A stretch of DNA of 64,000 bases from Symsagittifera roscoffensis. Lineage: Eukaryota > Xenacoelomorpha > Acoela > Convolutidae. Positions 39,018-51,264 of this stretch are shown piece by piece. Made by a program: the position numbers and the translations under genes. Under the pieces are notes generated by a model. It ran no database searches and was not told the origin of the DNA. It saw nothing but the letters and a program-made list of their open reading frames with translations. Numbering within the stretch: the first letter of the stretch is position 1; every line of letters starts with the position of its first letter. The stretch spans positions 20,564,914 to 20,628,913 of the forward strand of contig NC_087068.1 in NCBI RefSeq assembly GCF_963678635.1, written 5' to 3'.

Positions 39018-39857
39018 ATCCTTAGAAAGTGTACAAACATTTTCCCTTCGCGGCCATTAGATCAAACAAAATTAGATTTGAATCTAATTAACAAGATGTA
39101 GGCAATTAACAATAAACATATCAATAATACAAAGATTATTTAACACGAACAAGAGCTTAGATCAGTTTCTTGCTAAGCTTTAATAGAAACAATAAAAAAA
39201 CAGGGTTTTTGAATGGGGAAAACAAGGCTGAGGTGACCAAAAAAATTAAATGTACACAAAAGTTTATCTCTCAAAAATGAGTTGAAAAACTGCAAAAACA
39301 TTTACGACCAAGATTTAATAGAAAAAATTGGAGGCGAACAAATAAAGAACACGAAGTAACACTTAAAAAGAAATTAAAAAGTTATCTCAGTGAAAGGGAT
39401 ATTACCCATTGAAACAATACCGCGAAGATCAATTCAAGAATATAATGAACTTAAGCTACGCAACACATATGTTCACTCATTTTATAAATCTAAAGTATGA
39501 TAACGGGATAAAAAAGACCTTTTTTGTTGAACTGCTATCAAGTCTTAAAAGAAAAAAAAAACAATCAATCAGAAGTACATTTTTTAGAACCAAGTTTTTA
39601 CTAAAGATGAAAAATTGGCGGTAAAATAAAAGCCAAATTACATTAATCTGCAGAAAAACTTTGTTTCCATTTCACCAATATATATTTTTTCTCAAATCCA
39701 GCAATGGTTTTGGCGCTAAATTTGTTTAATTACAAAACAGCAAAAGGCAATTGAATATTCTGCAAAAATTTATCATTCACAAACTAATACGCACAGAACC
39801 ATCGAAAACTTGCGTTGCTATAATTACATTCCTCAAAGAAAATATTCAAGAAGGCCA
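39018..39857. other. Non-coding AT-rich DNA
   Basis: No gene recognised; the frame at 39409-39624 is Lys/Asn-rich low complexity. Confidence 0.45.
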
Positions 39858-40975
39858 CCCGCACCGAAGTTTCTCGGATAAAAATAGATTATATTGAGAA
39901 AATGTTGCCGAAAATATTGCCATTATAATCGATTATGTGTAACCAATTTAAGCAACATTTTCTATTATAATAGAAAGAAAATAGATTATTTTCATCAAGA
40001 ATATATTGCCTTGTAATTCCACTAAAATGTATTTTTTTCTCCACATAATCTCAATAAAATCTTTTTTTTTGCCCTGAAATCGCCATGAAATCTCAATAAA
40101 ATCGATTGTTTTTGCCATAAAATTGCAATAAAATCTGTTGTTTTTGCCATAAAAAAACGGCCCCTCTAGCTTTTTACCCCCCCCCCCCCCCCAACTGAAG
40201 GGGTAGGGTAAGTTGGGGGGGGGGTTTGTAAACTGGGGGGGCATAATCGTGGGATGGGTAAATAAATCGGGGGGGGGGGGGGGGTAAAGTGGTAAACTGG
40301 GGGAGGGTAAATAGTGGGAGTGGCATAAACTGGGGTGGGGGGGGGGGGGGTAGTATACTGGTGGGGGTAGTGAACTGGGGGCTTAACTGAGGGTGGGGGG
40401 TGTTTAAAATGGGGGGGGGGAGCTTGTGGTAAAAAAAAAACAGTAAAATGAAGTGTTAAACTGCGATGAATTTAAAAACAGAGACCAAAAAGTATAGAAA
40501 TTTTGTTCTGAAATGTATCAATTTATGAAACGTAATACGTAGCAACTGCACTAAACAGGAAATAAGTTAATTTTAAATAAATTGTAAATTTCATGAATAA
40601 CCCCTCAAAAAAATCCATTATAATGGATTAAAATCGATTATAATGGATTATATTGACAAAAAATTATTAGGATTATAATCCATTTTTAATGGATTATAAT
40701 CGATTATTTTGTCATTTTATTGCAAACCATATTATGACAATATAATCGATTATGATCCATGGGCGCTCGGTGCGGGAATCTTTTATAATCTATTATAATT
40801 CCAATATAATCAACATAAAATTAAAGTTTTTTAATGAGTTTTTTTCTCCATATAATCGATTTTTCTGTTCTGCGACCACAAAATCACCAGATAATTGATT
40901 TTTAATAGAACAATTTTTTGTTCGACCACAAAACCGCCAGATAATAGATAATAATCAGAGAAACTTCGGTGCGGG
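39858..40975. mobile_element. TIR element with CCCGCACC ends and AT-palindrome body
   Basis: Left CCCGCACCGAAGTTTCTC and right GAGAAACTTCGGTGCGGG are perfect inverted repeats. CAAGAAG occurs directly outside the right end (40976-40982) and 4-5 bases outside the left (39847-39853), a probable 7-8 bp TSD. The interior has no ORF and is made of variants of TAATCGATTATAA plus a G/C-tract block. Same family as 44415-45470. Confidence 0.78.
40166..40434. repeat. C-tract and G-tract block
   Basis: A C run near 40175 followed by many G runs of 6-14 on the plus strand, spaced by TAAACT-like units (GTAAACTGGGGG). It could form G-quadruplexes. The internal CCCCAACTGAAGG..AAGTTGGGG is inverted, suggesting a nested MULE-type foldback. 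Run lengths may be unreliable in the assembly. Confidence 0.7.
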
Positions 40976-41043
40976 CAAGAAGTATGTACTACCGTCTCCA
41001 ATATAATATGATAAACGAGTGATTGAAACCCGAAGGCTTAGAC

Positions 41044-41090
41044 CAGGTGCGGATCTAGCGTTTTCTCGATAGGGTGGGGGCGAGGCACTC
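41044..41090. repeat. Truncated hAT-type MITE end
   Basis: CAGGTGCGGATCTAGCGTTT resembles the CAGGGGCGGATTTAGGA end of the MITEs at 50467 and 54198; no matching right end was found. Confidence 0.5.
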
Positions 41091-41153
41091 GTTGATATTG
41101 TGTTGGACACAAAAGATACCAAATTAGTATATGTTGAGGCATAATCGCGCGAT

Positions 41154-41492
41154 TTGGTGCTTTTGCGTAATCTCTTGGTAAAACTGCAGGACCCCTTTTT
41201 TAAAGAAAATTATAGTCCCAGCTGCAAAAATTTTGCAGCAGATTTGTTCAAAAATGCCGCTCCAGGGTTTGGAGAAGTTGTTAGCGGATACCAAAAAAAT
41301 CAAGAAAAGTTTGCAAAAGACGTTGGAACAAACACTGTTCAACAACCGTTGGCTTTGGAAAAACGAAATCCAAGAGTAGAAATAGTTGAGCCGAATCCAT
41401 TTCTCGTTAAACAAACTCGAAAACCAGTCGCCCTTGCAAACTCTTTTTTGACTAATAAAATCAGTTTCATTCAAAATATCCAATTTCGGTAA
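41154..41492 (+). CDS. Possible remnant ORF
   Basis: A 112-codon frame with mixed composition (FAADLFKNAAPGFGEVVSGY, then QPLALEKRNPRVEIVEPN), unusual in AT-rich noise. The overlapping minus frame (41124-41498) is also open but hydrophobic and Phe/Cys-rich, so the plus frame is the better candidate. No domain or neighbour supports it. It may be a structural or Gag-like remnant; function unknown. Confidence 0.25.
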   Translation: MVLLRNLLVKLQDPFFKENYSPSCKNFAADLFKNAAPGFGEVVSGYQKNQEKFAKDVGTNTVQQPLALEKRNPRVEIVEPNPFLVKQTRKPVALANSFLTNKISFIQNIQFR

Positions 41493-41498
41493 AGGCAT

Positions 41499-44414
41499 TT
41501 TACAAATTGCTCTTTGGAGATTTTTGATAAAGTCTTAGTTTTGGAAACAATTATTTCATCTAAATTTCAAAAATATTTTGCTTCTGGACAGACCTTATTC
41601 TTTTTTGGATATGCGTGGTACCAATCCTAGCTTAAAGTTTAATTATTGAACGCTTTGAACTCGTCCACAGTGAGAAATACAGGATTTCATGCTTGTCATG
41701 GGTACAGTGTTAAAAAATCCGCAAGAAAAGGAATTGCATCATTTTGAGGACAAAGCAAGCTGATTTAGTACAGTAAAACGATTGTCACTTTATGGGAGTG
41801 TTGCCATTGACTTATTTAATTGTGAAAATGTTTACTACCAAATTAAAAAGTTCGAACTAAAATCATTTCAAATTTAACTCAAATAATAGTCCAAAAATTG
41901 TTGATTGGCCGCTGTTGATTAGAAATGACTGAGTAGTTGAGCCTAACTACCTATAATTGAATTGGAATCTGGAAAAGAAACCTGCTCGTTACAATCACAT
42001 GGAAACTATAGCAACACATTTGTTGTGCTATCTCGTCAAATCCAGTTTATACAGAAAAAATTTTTCAATAAAGCTCCAGAAAAAATAAGCATTTGCAGTG
42101 AACAGATTTTAGCTGTCGCTGGATCTTTAAAGTAAAATCTTTTCAACTATCGACAGTTTTTTTTGAGAGAGCTTAGAATCAATCGGCGTGGACGGGCAGT
42201 TGTTTCACTAGCTACAACTTCTCAATTTCGCTCCGATGTTACAACTAAAGCCCTTTAACTATTATTTTTTTAGCTCTCTACATTGAAGACTTTCAATATC
42301 ACTACTACCTAGTTTTGATTTGATTTCAAAACAGGATGCAGCTGACCAGTTAAATTTTCCACAACTTGTAGAAAGTTTAAGATTAGTATTGTTTCTCCAC
42401 TTTCCTCTGGATCAATTGAAAAACTGATAGTTTTCGGAGAAGATTTATCAAATTTTCAAACTAAAATTATTAGAACAGTCACCAAAATGTTAGATTATTT
42501 TAAAATTTCTGGATCGTACAAAATATTTTGTATTTTTTTTTGCAAAATTTCTGGGTGATTGTACTTGTATTATCTATGTTGTTTCTCTTTAGACTTAAAT
42601 ATTCCGTAAGAGTAAAAAAAAACTAATGTTGCATATTTGAAAATCCTACGTATTACTACTGGTTCAACTGTATCCAACGTTCAATGCACTTTGCAAAAGC
42701 AGTGAGAAATGTGTTTGAAGTTAAGAAAAAGCCCAACTCAAGGCGAGCAAGCTAATTCAAATAACTGCAAGCAATGAAACTGATTTTTTAGTTTTCAAAA
42801 TTCTTGTTGTGGTTCAATTAGGAGCAGCTGAACAGCTAGATGATCTATCAATTATTTCTTGAAGGAGCTCATGAACATTTTCTGCTGATCAAGTCCCTTA
42901 ATTACTAAAAGATTTTTTTTACAATTGTCAATTCAACTCAGTTCCAAGTAAGAATAGAGAAGAAGATGAAGTAATGACAGCACAATTAAACTGTTTCTAT
43001 TTTGCAGATTCAATGAGAAGAAAACGATTTAATTAGTTTTTTTAAGGAAAAGTATCAGCGCATCATAAAAAACTGCAAAAAATGACAATTGGTTTGGTTT
43101 TTACCCAATTTATTCATGTTTTTTTAAATTCTAACAGAAGCAGAGTCTAGTACCAGTCTTGTAGTAACTGCATGTTGAAATGGTTTTTTTTTGTTGTGAT
43201 AGGTAATTGTTGCAAAAAATCATATTCGATGTGGTGATTACCTTTTTCCTTTTGTGTAATTCAATTTTTCTTCTCTTTGTTTTCTTTCTGAAAAACGTCA
43301 AACTTACACATTGTTACAATCAAACTAAGAATACCCAAGATTATGTTTGAAAAACTGGAGAAATTACTTAAATAAAAACTGAAAGCAAAAAATCAACCAT
43401 GATTAGCTTCGCTTTTTGATCTCAAGAATTTTATGTTTTTCGAAAATTGGAAGGAATAAGTTCGAAAAAAATTATAAGAGATAAGAAAATAGTGAAAATT
43501 TATAAATTGGGTTTCAGGAGTAAATTTCTGAAAACAAGGTTTTTTTTCTGCTTCAACACCAATGTTCTTATTAATTTACTATTGGAAAGACTTAGTCTTT
43601 ACACTTTTTTGAGATCCAAGTTTATTGTTGTCAAGGTAAATTTTGTAATCCATATGAGATGTAATTTCTTGATTGAGAAAGAAGAAAATTGAGATGCGGC
43701 TTGTTTAAAGGTAGATGATAATTCAACCAATAAATTTCAAAAAAGAAAAAATTCAACATAGAGAAGTCTTCAAACAAGTCTCTAGATCAAGCTAATGATT
43801 TCGAAAGTTTTTGGGCCATTGTTAAAGCTCGACAAATCTGTTACATTAACAAATCGCATGCTTAAGAAAACAAAAGTTCAGGCAAAATGACAAAAGTGAC
43901 ATTTTAGTAAATTTTGTAATTTGTATGAAACTTTAAATTTCTGTTATCAATGTCTTCGATACCTGCGGTAGATATCATGGTGTTCTAAGTTTGAAATATT
44001 ACACAAATATGTCAGAGAAAAACTTATTTAATTCCAATAATTCGCTTAAATAAATAAACATAAAATATAGTTTACAAGTTTCAGCGTCCTCAATTACTGA
44101 ACTGGGCAACATCTGGTGTTGCAAAACTGCCATATTTGTCTGAGAAATCTTTGTTTATGTCCATTATTTTGCTCAACTAAACAAAAATCAATATTTGTAA
44201 CTATAATCTCCACTCATTGCATGGTGTTTAAAAGGTGACATATTTGTCTGAGAAAAATTTGAAAAAAATCTACATGTTTGCTGAAATTTGCCATCTGAAA
44301 CTTACCATCATGAAAACTAGCACATGTCAATATGTAAGATTATATACTTTCCTAGTGTGAAACTTAATCCTTGGTGTATCGGAATAATCGGCCGCCAAAA
44401 ATTTTGAAAGGTAT
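41499..44414. other. Non-coding AT-rich DNA
   Basis: About 2.9 kb with no credible gene or repeat boundary; the frame at 43447-43692 is Lys/Phe/Asn-rich and unsupported. Confidence 0.5.
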
Positions 44415-45470
44415 CCCCGCATCCATGTTTAGGCGTAAGTAATCGATTATAACAGATTATTTTGATGATTTTTTGTCAAATACAATTGATTATAATTACC
44501 AAAATATGGTGTTTATAGGATTTATAATTGATTAAAATTGTGATAATTTCCAAGAGATTATAATCTCTTATAATCGATTATAATTGATTATAGTTCTTAC
44601 AAAAAACCCTTAACATCAATTATAATCGATTATAATCGATTATAATCTTTTATTTTGCCGAAATATTGTCAATTCAAAACTACATTCGAATTATATTTTA
44701 TGGGTTATTATTTTTGTGTCAATAAGAAAATCTCTAAAAGAGAGATCTCTTGAACACTTTGGTTTATCTGAACACAAGGTTTTACCACGAAATAAAAGTT
44801 TCATAGAGATCCTTTCATATGAGTGGAAAGGTTCCCGAAGTAAATGAAAAATAAATCTTCCGAATCAAACATGAAACTAAATTAATTTGCTTGTTTTGGT
44901 ATTTAAAAAATGCTTAAAATATGCATCGCAAAACAACTCTAATGGGGAAGAAATGAAAAAAATAAATTTGAATTAATTGGAAAACTTTTTAAAAAAGTTT
45001 CTTTGTTTTCATAGAAACGAACGTCTACAAAAAGCATAAAATATAAGGAATTTAGATGCAACTTCGAAGACAAAATGGACAAACAAAAAAGGAGTATAAT
45101 CAATAATAATCGATTAAAATGGATTTTTGTGCAAAACTAAAAAACTAGAAATTTGAGTAAAAATAATGGATTATAATCAATTATAATCAATTATAATTGT
45201 ATCGAAAAATAGACGAATATTATAATTATAATTAATTATAGTTTGATTTTAAAAAGACAGATTATAATGGATTATAATCAATTATAATCAATTATAATTG
45301 TATCGAAAAATAGACGAATATTATAATTATAATTAATTATAGTTTGATTTTAAAAAGACAGATTTTAATCGATTATTAATTGATTAAAATCGATTGTTTC
45401 TCAATTTTAGTTAGACTGGTACTAAAATCGTAATATAATCAATTATTAACGCTTTAAACTGGATGCGGGT
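44415..45470. mobile_element. TIR element with CCCGCATCC ends and AT-palindrome body
   Basis: Left CCCCGCATCCATGTTTAGGCG and right ACGCTTTAAACTGGATGCGGG are inverted repeats. The body is packed with TAATCGATTATAATC variants and includes a 101 bp tandem duplication. It is a sister of the element at 39858. No clear TSD seen. Confidence 0.7.
45168..45366. repeat. 101 bp tandem duplication
   Basis: Two copies, starting at 45168 and 45269, containing ATTGTATCGAAAAATAGACG and AGTTTGATTTTAAAAAGACA; nearly identical, inside the TIR element. Confidence 0.85.
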
Positions 45471-45539
45471 CATACTACCAATTTAATTGAACCATTGGAA
45501 ACTTTGAAACCTATAATCTATCTTAATACGTTGGAAATC

Positions 45540-45665
45540 TATTCCCTGTTTTTATACATAGGGTGCGATCCCGGGAATCTATACCTATGCCTATTTTAAT
45601 ACGAGGGTTCCCCCTATTTTAATAGGTGCGGGTCCCCCCGCGCAACTTTGCCGCGGCATATATTA
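45540..45665. repeat. Fragment related to the CCCGCA family
   Basis: Contains TTTTAATAGGTGCGGGTCCC and inverted CCCTATTTTAATAGG-like pieces, a probable broken copy of the neighbouring family. Confidence 0.4.
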
Positions 45666-46404
45666 CTTACCAATATTGAAAGATGATTTGTAATGGGCTG
45701 GCGCATAACAAAAAGTGCTATAATTTATAGATGTTCAGTTATTTAGTAGCCCAACTTATATACGGGATGTTTTTAAGTGCCATTAGGTTAGAAGAAACGA
45801 GTCAGCAAAAAAAGAGCATTCTATCTGCAAGTTAAACCCATAGATTTTAGAATTTTGATGTACTTCATTTCGCATCGACGTAAAAATGAGCATTCAACAA
45901 GTGTCTATCTAACAAAGGAGTGATTTGTATTATTCTATAAATACTACATGAAGTTGAACTGCTGTTTTTCCAACAGCTTGCTAAACATCAAAGATTGTTT
46001 TCTGTTTTTAACTTGCTCAAATATCATAACAGATTAAAATCAAAATGGAGATCATAACTTAATTTTTTGTTCCCATTAATTTTTCAAAGTTAAACTGTTA
46101 TACCAATTTTTAAATAAGTGTCCTGCTCATGTTATTTTTTCATGGTTGGATTCCTGTTGTTAAAGTAAAGAATTTTCTAATACTTTTTTTGTGATTGAAT
46201 ATCAAAATGAAGTAAAAATTCAATTAGGTTGACTTGTTGAATTGCCCTGTTTTTTTTGATAAGACGCAATTTCAGCTTTAGGGTGAATAAAAGTCTTATG
46301 CTAAATAAAAGTTAGCAACAACAATATCATAGTTTTGACGACTTAATATAATAATAGGTAATAATTGGAGATATCAACCAATTAATTCATTTGCTTCGTA
46401 ACCT
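45666..46404. other. Non-coding AT-rich DNA
   Basis: No feature recognised. Confidence 0.5.
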
Positions 46405-46407
46405 ATA

Positions 46408-47330
46408 ACATGACTGCTCGTGTATCAGGCCAAAGCCCTGAATGTTCCGACTGCCCCCTAATCCATATCGAATAGTTTTTGGGAAAACAGAATGTTGAAA
46501 ACTATAATTTGTGGATACCATCAACACAGGGGTTTTTCAGAAAACCGTTGTTCAATTTTTTTTCTCTCATTCAAATACCTATTCATTCATTTCGTTCCCT
46601 ACGATTTTCTAACTCTAATTTTTCCAAAATTTGGAGAAAGTGACTTAAAACTTGTGCTCGGATGGCTTTCCTTTTTCTTCTCCTGACAAATTTTGATTTT
46701 TTAACTAGTAATTTTTGGTTGAAATATATATATATTTCTAAATGTTTTGTTGTCTTGATCTTAGACTTTAAAAAAATCTGCTGTGATCATTGTTCGTAAA
46801 GTAATGGCCTTTTAAAAACTGCTAGTTTGGCCAAGTGGGACAATTAACGCGCGATACATCTCGTCCTATTAACGGGCTAGCAACAATTTAACCAGTCTGA
46901 GAAATGCTTACAAAACGATTTGAGGCATGCTATTCAAACCATCGAAAACATATTGTTGTCTTGAGCTCAATTTAAAAAAAAAGTTTATTTTACCTGTGTC
47001 CATTTTTTTAGTGAATATTGGTGGTTCAAAAATTGCTAATTTGGCCAATTTGGTGTTAACGCGCGATATTTCGCGTTCTCATAATACGTGTCAGCCGCGG
47101 ATTAATGCAATTCAAATTAAATTGAGGAAAAACCATTTGGTCGCATTATTAGGATAAAAGACGCTAAATGCAGCTTCTGTAGCTTACATAAGCGTGTGAG
47201 GGATAATTTTAAAAAAAGCCTTCTTTTCAATCATTTCTTCAACTTTTCAACTACGGTAAACTTTAAATGACCTTAAAGTGCAGTCGAAACATTCAGGGTT
47301 TCGCCTTGATGCACCAGCAGTCTTGCTTGT
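46408..47330. mobile_element. ~0.92 kb element of the hairpin-terminus family
   Basis: The left end ACATGACTGCTCGTGTATCA is inverted at the right (reverse complement ACAAGCAAGACTGCTGGTGC), and each is followed by a hairpin (CAGGGT..GCCCTG type) and AATGTTCCGACTG or AATGTTTCGACTG. Two internal cores (46820-46878 and 47032-47085) read, on the minus strand, TATCGCGCGTTAA and TTGGCCAAA. The small frame at 46927-47157 is not supported. Confidence 0.6.
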
Positions 47331-48929
47331 TCTATTTAAAATTTTTCTTTATGCGATATACATCATTTTAATTTTACACATCCTGTGGGATAATTTTCAA
47401 AAAATAACTCCAAAAATTTTTTTGAATTTTTTTTGAAAAAACCATCAAAATTTTTATTTCAAACACTAATCCATAGACCATAAAAACGATTTAGAACATC
47501 AAGGGCTTCGCCTTTAAGGGCTTCGGTTTAAGTTTTAAGGTAGATCGAGAAAATCAAAAGAGAGACAAGAATCGCTAAAGGAAAGCACATGTTTCTTTTC
47601 GTAAATAGTTTGATCATAAAATCACAACATCGGTCGTGGCCTTATAAATTTCCTCTAGAATGCTTATTTCTTTATTCTCTCGAATATTGTTTTTGATCGA
47701 ATAGCAACGGTCAAATACATTTTCCAGATTTTTCTTATTTTGAGTCTTCGGCATTTAGCGCTTTAACTAAATATGGCTTTGTAAATAAATTAGCGGTTTG
47801 GGTATATAGCACTCTAAATCATTCCTAATTGATATAAGGTAAGCTAAATGATTCCCAAAGAGTTTCTTCAAAGAATGCTTAAAACAGTTTCAAAGGGCAG
47901 CCGGGTAATATTCACGGCTTTTAGACTAGTTTTCTTTTATGCAAACATAAACTTTCTTGACTTGTTTCTAAATTGAAAAAATTGGTTTTTCTAAGCTTTA
48001 GGGAAGCAATTAAAACGAAGATTGTCTGAGAATTTGGATTAAAATTTCAAGTCGCCAACTAGTTAAAAAGATGTCAAATTCCTGAGGGGCAACTAGTTTT
48101 CCCGAGGGATAAGGGCCTATTATGGACTGTATACATGGCCGGGAATCTATTGAATTGGTAAATGAATGGTTGATTTTCCTGAATTTATTTGCTGATGACT
48201 GGCACGAACTACTCATTTATCCGTAAAATTAGTCCCAAAAATATTGATAATTGAATTTGCGTCAGAATTAATTTTTTTAGTAATTGGAAATTGGATGGTT
48301 GTTTATCTGCAAATGTCAAGCGATTGTTTTTTTAACTAAACACAAAAACGTCACTTTAATATATTTGACCTTTCCAATTGAGACTTATTTCAATAATCCC
48401 CCTCAAGACATCAATCCTTTTAGCATAATATGCGAGAATAAAAAAGCTAACAAATCACAGTTTGACTTAATAGTGAAAAGGAGGGAGAGACGCTTTGTAG
48501 ATAAAATTCTAATAAAACCAGCACATTCTAATAAAGCCATTTTTTTACATCTGTCGGTTAGAGCAAACATTTTGAAAATAAAAATATTTTCTCTAGCCTG
48601 AATTTTCAGCCAATAAAATGGACGAAGAGAAACATGCCTGTGATGTTTCCTCTTTTTTTTTGAGGCACCAGGAATACTTATACACCAATAGGACAATTTG
48701 GTATAAAATAAGTTAACCACTAATTTTGGCACCGGCATGTTTGTTAGAATGAATTATCTGATTTAGCGCCGATCTTTAAGTTTATCCAATTTTTAAATTT
48801 TCAGCTAAGTGTTCATTTATTTATAGTTAAGTGTTATAACTCGCTTATTTTTTATTTTCAGTTATTAATTTTAATTTTGTTTAGATGAGCAAAAGCGTTT
48901 TGTCAGTTACCAATAGAAACAAATTCATT
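47331..48929. other. Non-coding AT-rich DNA
   Basis: A weak hairpin-family fragment may lie at 47495-47525 (AAGGGCTTCGCCTTTAAGGG). The open frames at 48284-48738 overlap on opposite strands and are unconvincing. Confidence 0.4.
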
Positions 48930-49286
48930 TCAGATAAGCTTCAAAGTTTTGCTTAAAAAACTCAATTTAGTAGGTTGGAAACTTGACATTTCAAAAACTT
49001 TCAAGTTCCACGCGACATTTACGATCACATTGAGTCCTCTGCAAATTTCCATTTTGTTTGCCCTTAAGCTGAAGAAAATTACTCCTGTTCCAGCCTGTTC
49101 TACATATGTTAGGAAGTTTGCCCACGACATTTCCTGTAGATTTTGGAAGTGCCTGTTTTCAATTACACTTTCCCCCTCATTAGTTTGACAGGGAACATAA
49201 CACTTCCATATTTCAGAAACTCTTGTAAGCATTTTCTTGAACCTTATCGAACCATCATTATTTGGTTCTTTTTCGCAACTTAGCAA
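48930..49286 (-). CDS. Possible short ORF, unrecognised
   Basis: 118 codons from a non-ATG start; the first ATG leaves about 100. It includes WKCYVPCQTNEGES and GTGVIFFSLRANKMEIC, more complex than background. No domain recognised, and it is divergent from the GPCR exon. May be chance. Confidence 0.2.
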   Translation of the reverse strand: MLSCEKEPNNDGSIRFKKMLTRVSEIWKCYVPCQTNEGESVIENRHFQNLQEMSWANFLTYVEQAGTGVIFFSLRANKMEICRGLNVIVNVAWNLKVFEMSSFQPTKLSFLSKTLKLI

Positions 49287-49639
49287 AAAAACGTTTTGAT
49301 TATTGTTTTACCAAAACTTGTGCCATTAATCAAACAATAAAAAACTGCATTTTGCGCCATTAATCAAACCATAGAAAAGGTGATCAGCGAAAAATTGCCA
49401 ATTGGAGGTTGCTTTTTAAAAGATTAACTTTTTGATTAACTATTTGATTATTTAATTAATTGCCCTTTCTTGTTTCAGGGCCACACTTATGAATATTTGA
49501 TTATAAATTCGACTACGTATTATTAAAAGCATTTTATCTTTCAAAGACATCAATTTCAGCAAAATTCGTTGTATTTTTTAGATTAAAACGTCCTTTACGT
49601 TTTTAAAAGTAATTTACACATTTAGATGACCATACAAAA

Positions 49640-50067
49640 ATGACCAACTTAACCTTAAACATAACCCCCGATTACCACGTTGAGCCACACTTGACATTAA
49701 CCCCTAATATTCTCCGATCCATCTGCACGTTCATTGCAAACCAGAGCATCTGGGTGACTGTAATCCTCGGTTGCCTGGGCAACGGTATCTGTCTGTTAGT
49801 GTTCGCCCGACGAAAACAAATCAACCCGAATGACGTGTTCATAATAACCCTGGCAGTTTTGGACTTCTGTTTTTGTTTTTCAAATGGAGTCTACTACCAA
49901 ATGCGAGGCTCGGGTCCGATTTCAAACACGAGAGTAAACTGTGTGATTGAGAACTCACTCTACCACTTTCTGATTCCCTCGACTTCTTTGACTCTTCTGG
50001 CTATAACAATCGACAGGTACTGTGCTGTTTTTCACATACTGGAGCACAGAGCAATTGTCACTAACAG
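49640..50067 (+). CDS. Class A (rhodopsin-like) GPCR, first coding exon
   Basis: It encodes residues 1-142 of a seven-transmembrane receptor. Extracellular N terminus with sequons NLT, NIT and NQS. TM1 has GNGICLLVF (Asn48, position 1.50). TM2 has LAVLD (Asp75, 2.50). Cys101 is the conserved disulfide Cys at the start of TM3. TM3 ends TIDRY (DRY motif at 125-127). The exon ends CAG/GTGAGA, a consensus 5' splice donor at 50068, in phase 2. An earlier ATG at 49625 stops after five codons, so 49640 is the start. TM4-TM7 are not found in the window; the remaining exons must lie downstream, possibly across the 50794-50993 gap. The ligand class cannot be assigned from three helices. Confidence 0.9.
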
Positions 50068-50073
50068 GTGAGA
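50068..50073 (+). other. 5' splice donor of the GPCR gene
   Basis: GTGAGA directly after CAG, followed by T-rich intron sequence. Confidence 0.85.
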
Positions 50074-50466
50074 CGACATTTCATATTTCAAACATTTTCA
50101 TTTTTTTTTTCATATTTCAACATTTTCAGTTCGAAATTTTAGTTTTTTTTATTTCAGTTTTTTTCTTTAAATCTATTATCTTTTTTTTTCTGGATAAATG
50201 TTACTTAGATTAAACAATCAAGTCCACATAAGATAGCATTTTAAAGAAAGTTCTCAGCGGCGCTTCAACAGGTTGAATTACCTCTTGCGCTTGGTCAACT
50301 TGGCGCTCTCTCAATCATAAGTTTTCAACATTGTTGGATTATTGCACTACATTAAATAAATTTACTATGTATTTAATTTCGAAGTTTTTTCGAAATCTTT
50401 GATTGCATATAATCACAGAAAGAGACTTTCATAGACTCTAATCAACAAAAATACTTTTTTCATATG

Positions 50467-50706
50467 CAGGGGCGGATATGGGGGATGGCGAACTCCCCTT
50501 TCATCAGGGATTCGACCCCCTGCCGACACAAAGGGTCGCCCTTTGTACTATTTTGAGATATGAATTTTAACTGCAGGACCCAAAAATCTTTCTAAAGGCA
50601 CCTTTGGCGCCAATATATTTTTAAATAGAGGGTAGAGCGCGCGTTACGACAATGTTTTTTGAAATCCCCCCCCCCCCCACTCGAAAACATCCTTGTTCCG
50701 TCCCTG
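50467..50706. mobile_element. hAT-type MITE, 240 bp, perfect 8 bp TSD
   Basis: The left end CAGGGGCGGATATGGGGGAT and right end TCCGTCCCTG (reverse complement CAGGGACGGA) are terminal inverted repeats. TTCATATG at 50459-50466 and 50707-50714 is a perfect 8 bp TSD. It shares CAGGGATTCGACCCCCTGCC with the MITE at 54198. It lies in the presumed GPCR intron. No coding capacity. Confidence 0.9.
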
Positions 50707-50793
50707 TTCATATGATTTCGAATAATGCGCATTGAACTTTCTGCATCAAAAAATCACAGCGCAACCTTTTATTGAGTTAGCCTTTTTCTGAGC

Positions 50794-50993
50794 NNNNNNN
50801 NNNNNNNNNNNNNNNNNNNNNNNNNNNNNNNNNNNNNNNNNNNNNNNNNNNNNNNNNNNNNNNNNNNNNNNNNNNNNNNNNNNNNNNNNNNNNNNNNNNN
50901 NNNNNNNNNNNNNNNNNNNNNNNNNNNNNNNNNNNNNNNNNNNNNNNNNNNNNNNNNNNNNNNNNNNNNNNNNNNNNNNNNNNNNNNNNNNNN
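50794..50993. other. Assembly gap (200 N)
   Basis: Exactly 200 unknown bases. The length may be a placeholder. It separates GPCR exon 1 from downstream sequence. Confidence 0.99.
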
Positions 50994-51264
50994 TTAATGC
51001 AAACAAAAACAGTCGCAAAACCTTTAAAACAAGTAAATTGTTGAGAATGTTTCTCTTGTTCAAGCCCAATAGCGAACGGAGCTTCTCTATCAAAGTTTTT
51101 GGGTGCTCAGCGTTTAGTTTTTTTTTTAAAGTAAACTTCAAATTTTATGGGTTTTTTTCAAAAGCTTTATAGTACAATTTTTCCTTCTGGAGATTTTTTT
51201 TTGAGTTTCTGGAGGTTTTTTGAATTTTATCAATCTCCGAAAGTCGCTAAAACAAGAGCAACAG

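Noticed and set aside
40166-40434. Telomere-like repeat
   Set aside because: G runs are irregular with no TTAGGG-type unit.
50746-51141. 131-codon minus frame
   Set aside because: Most of it is the N gap.
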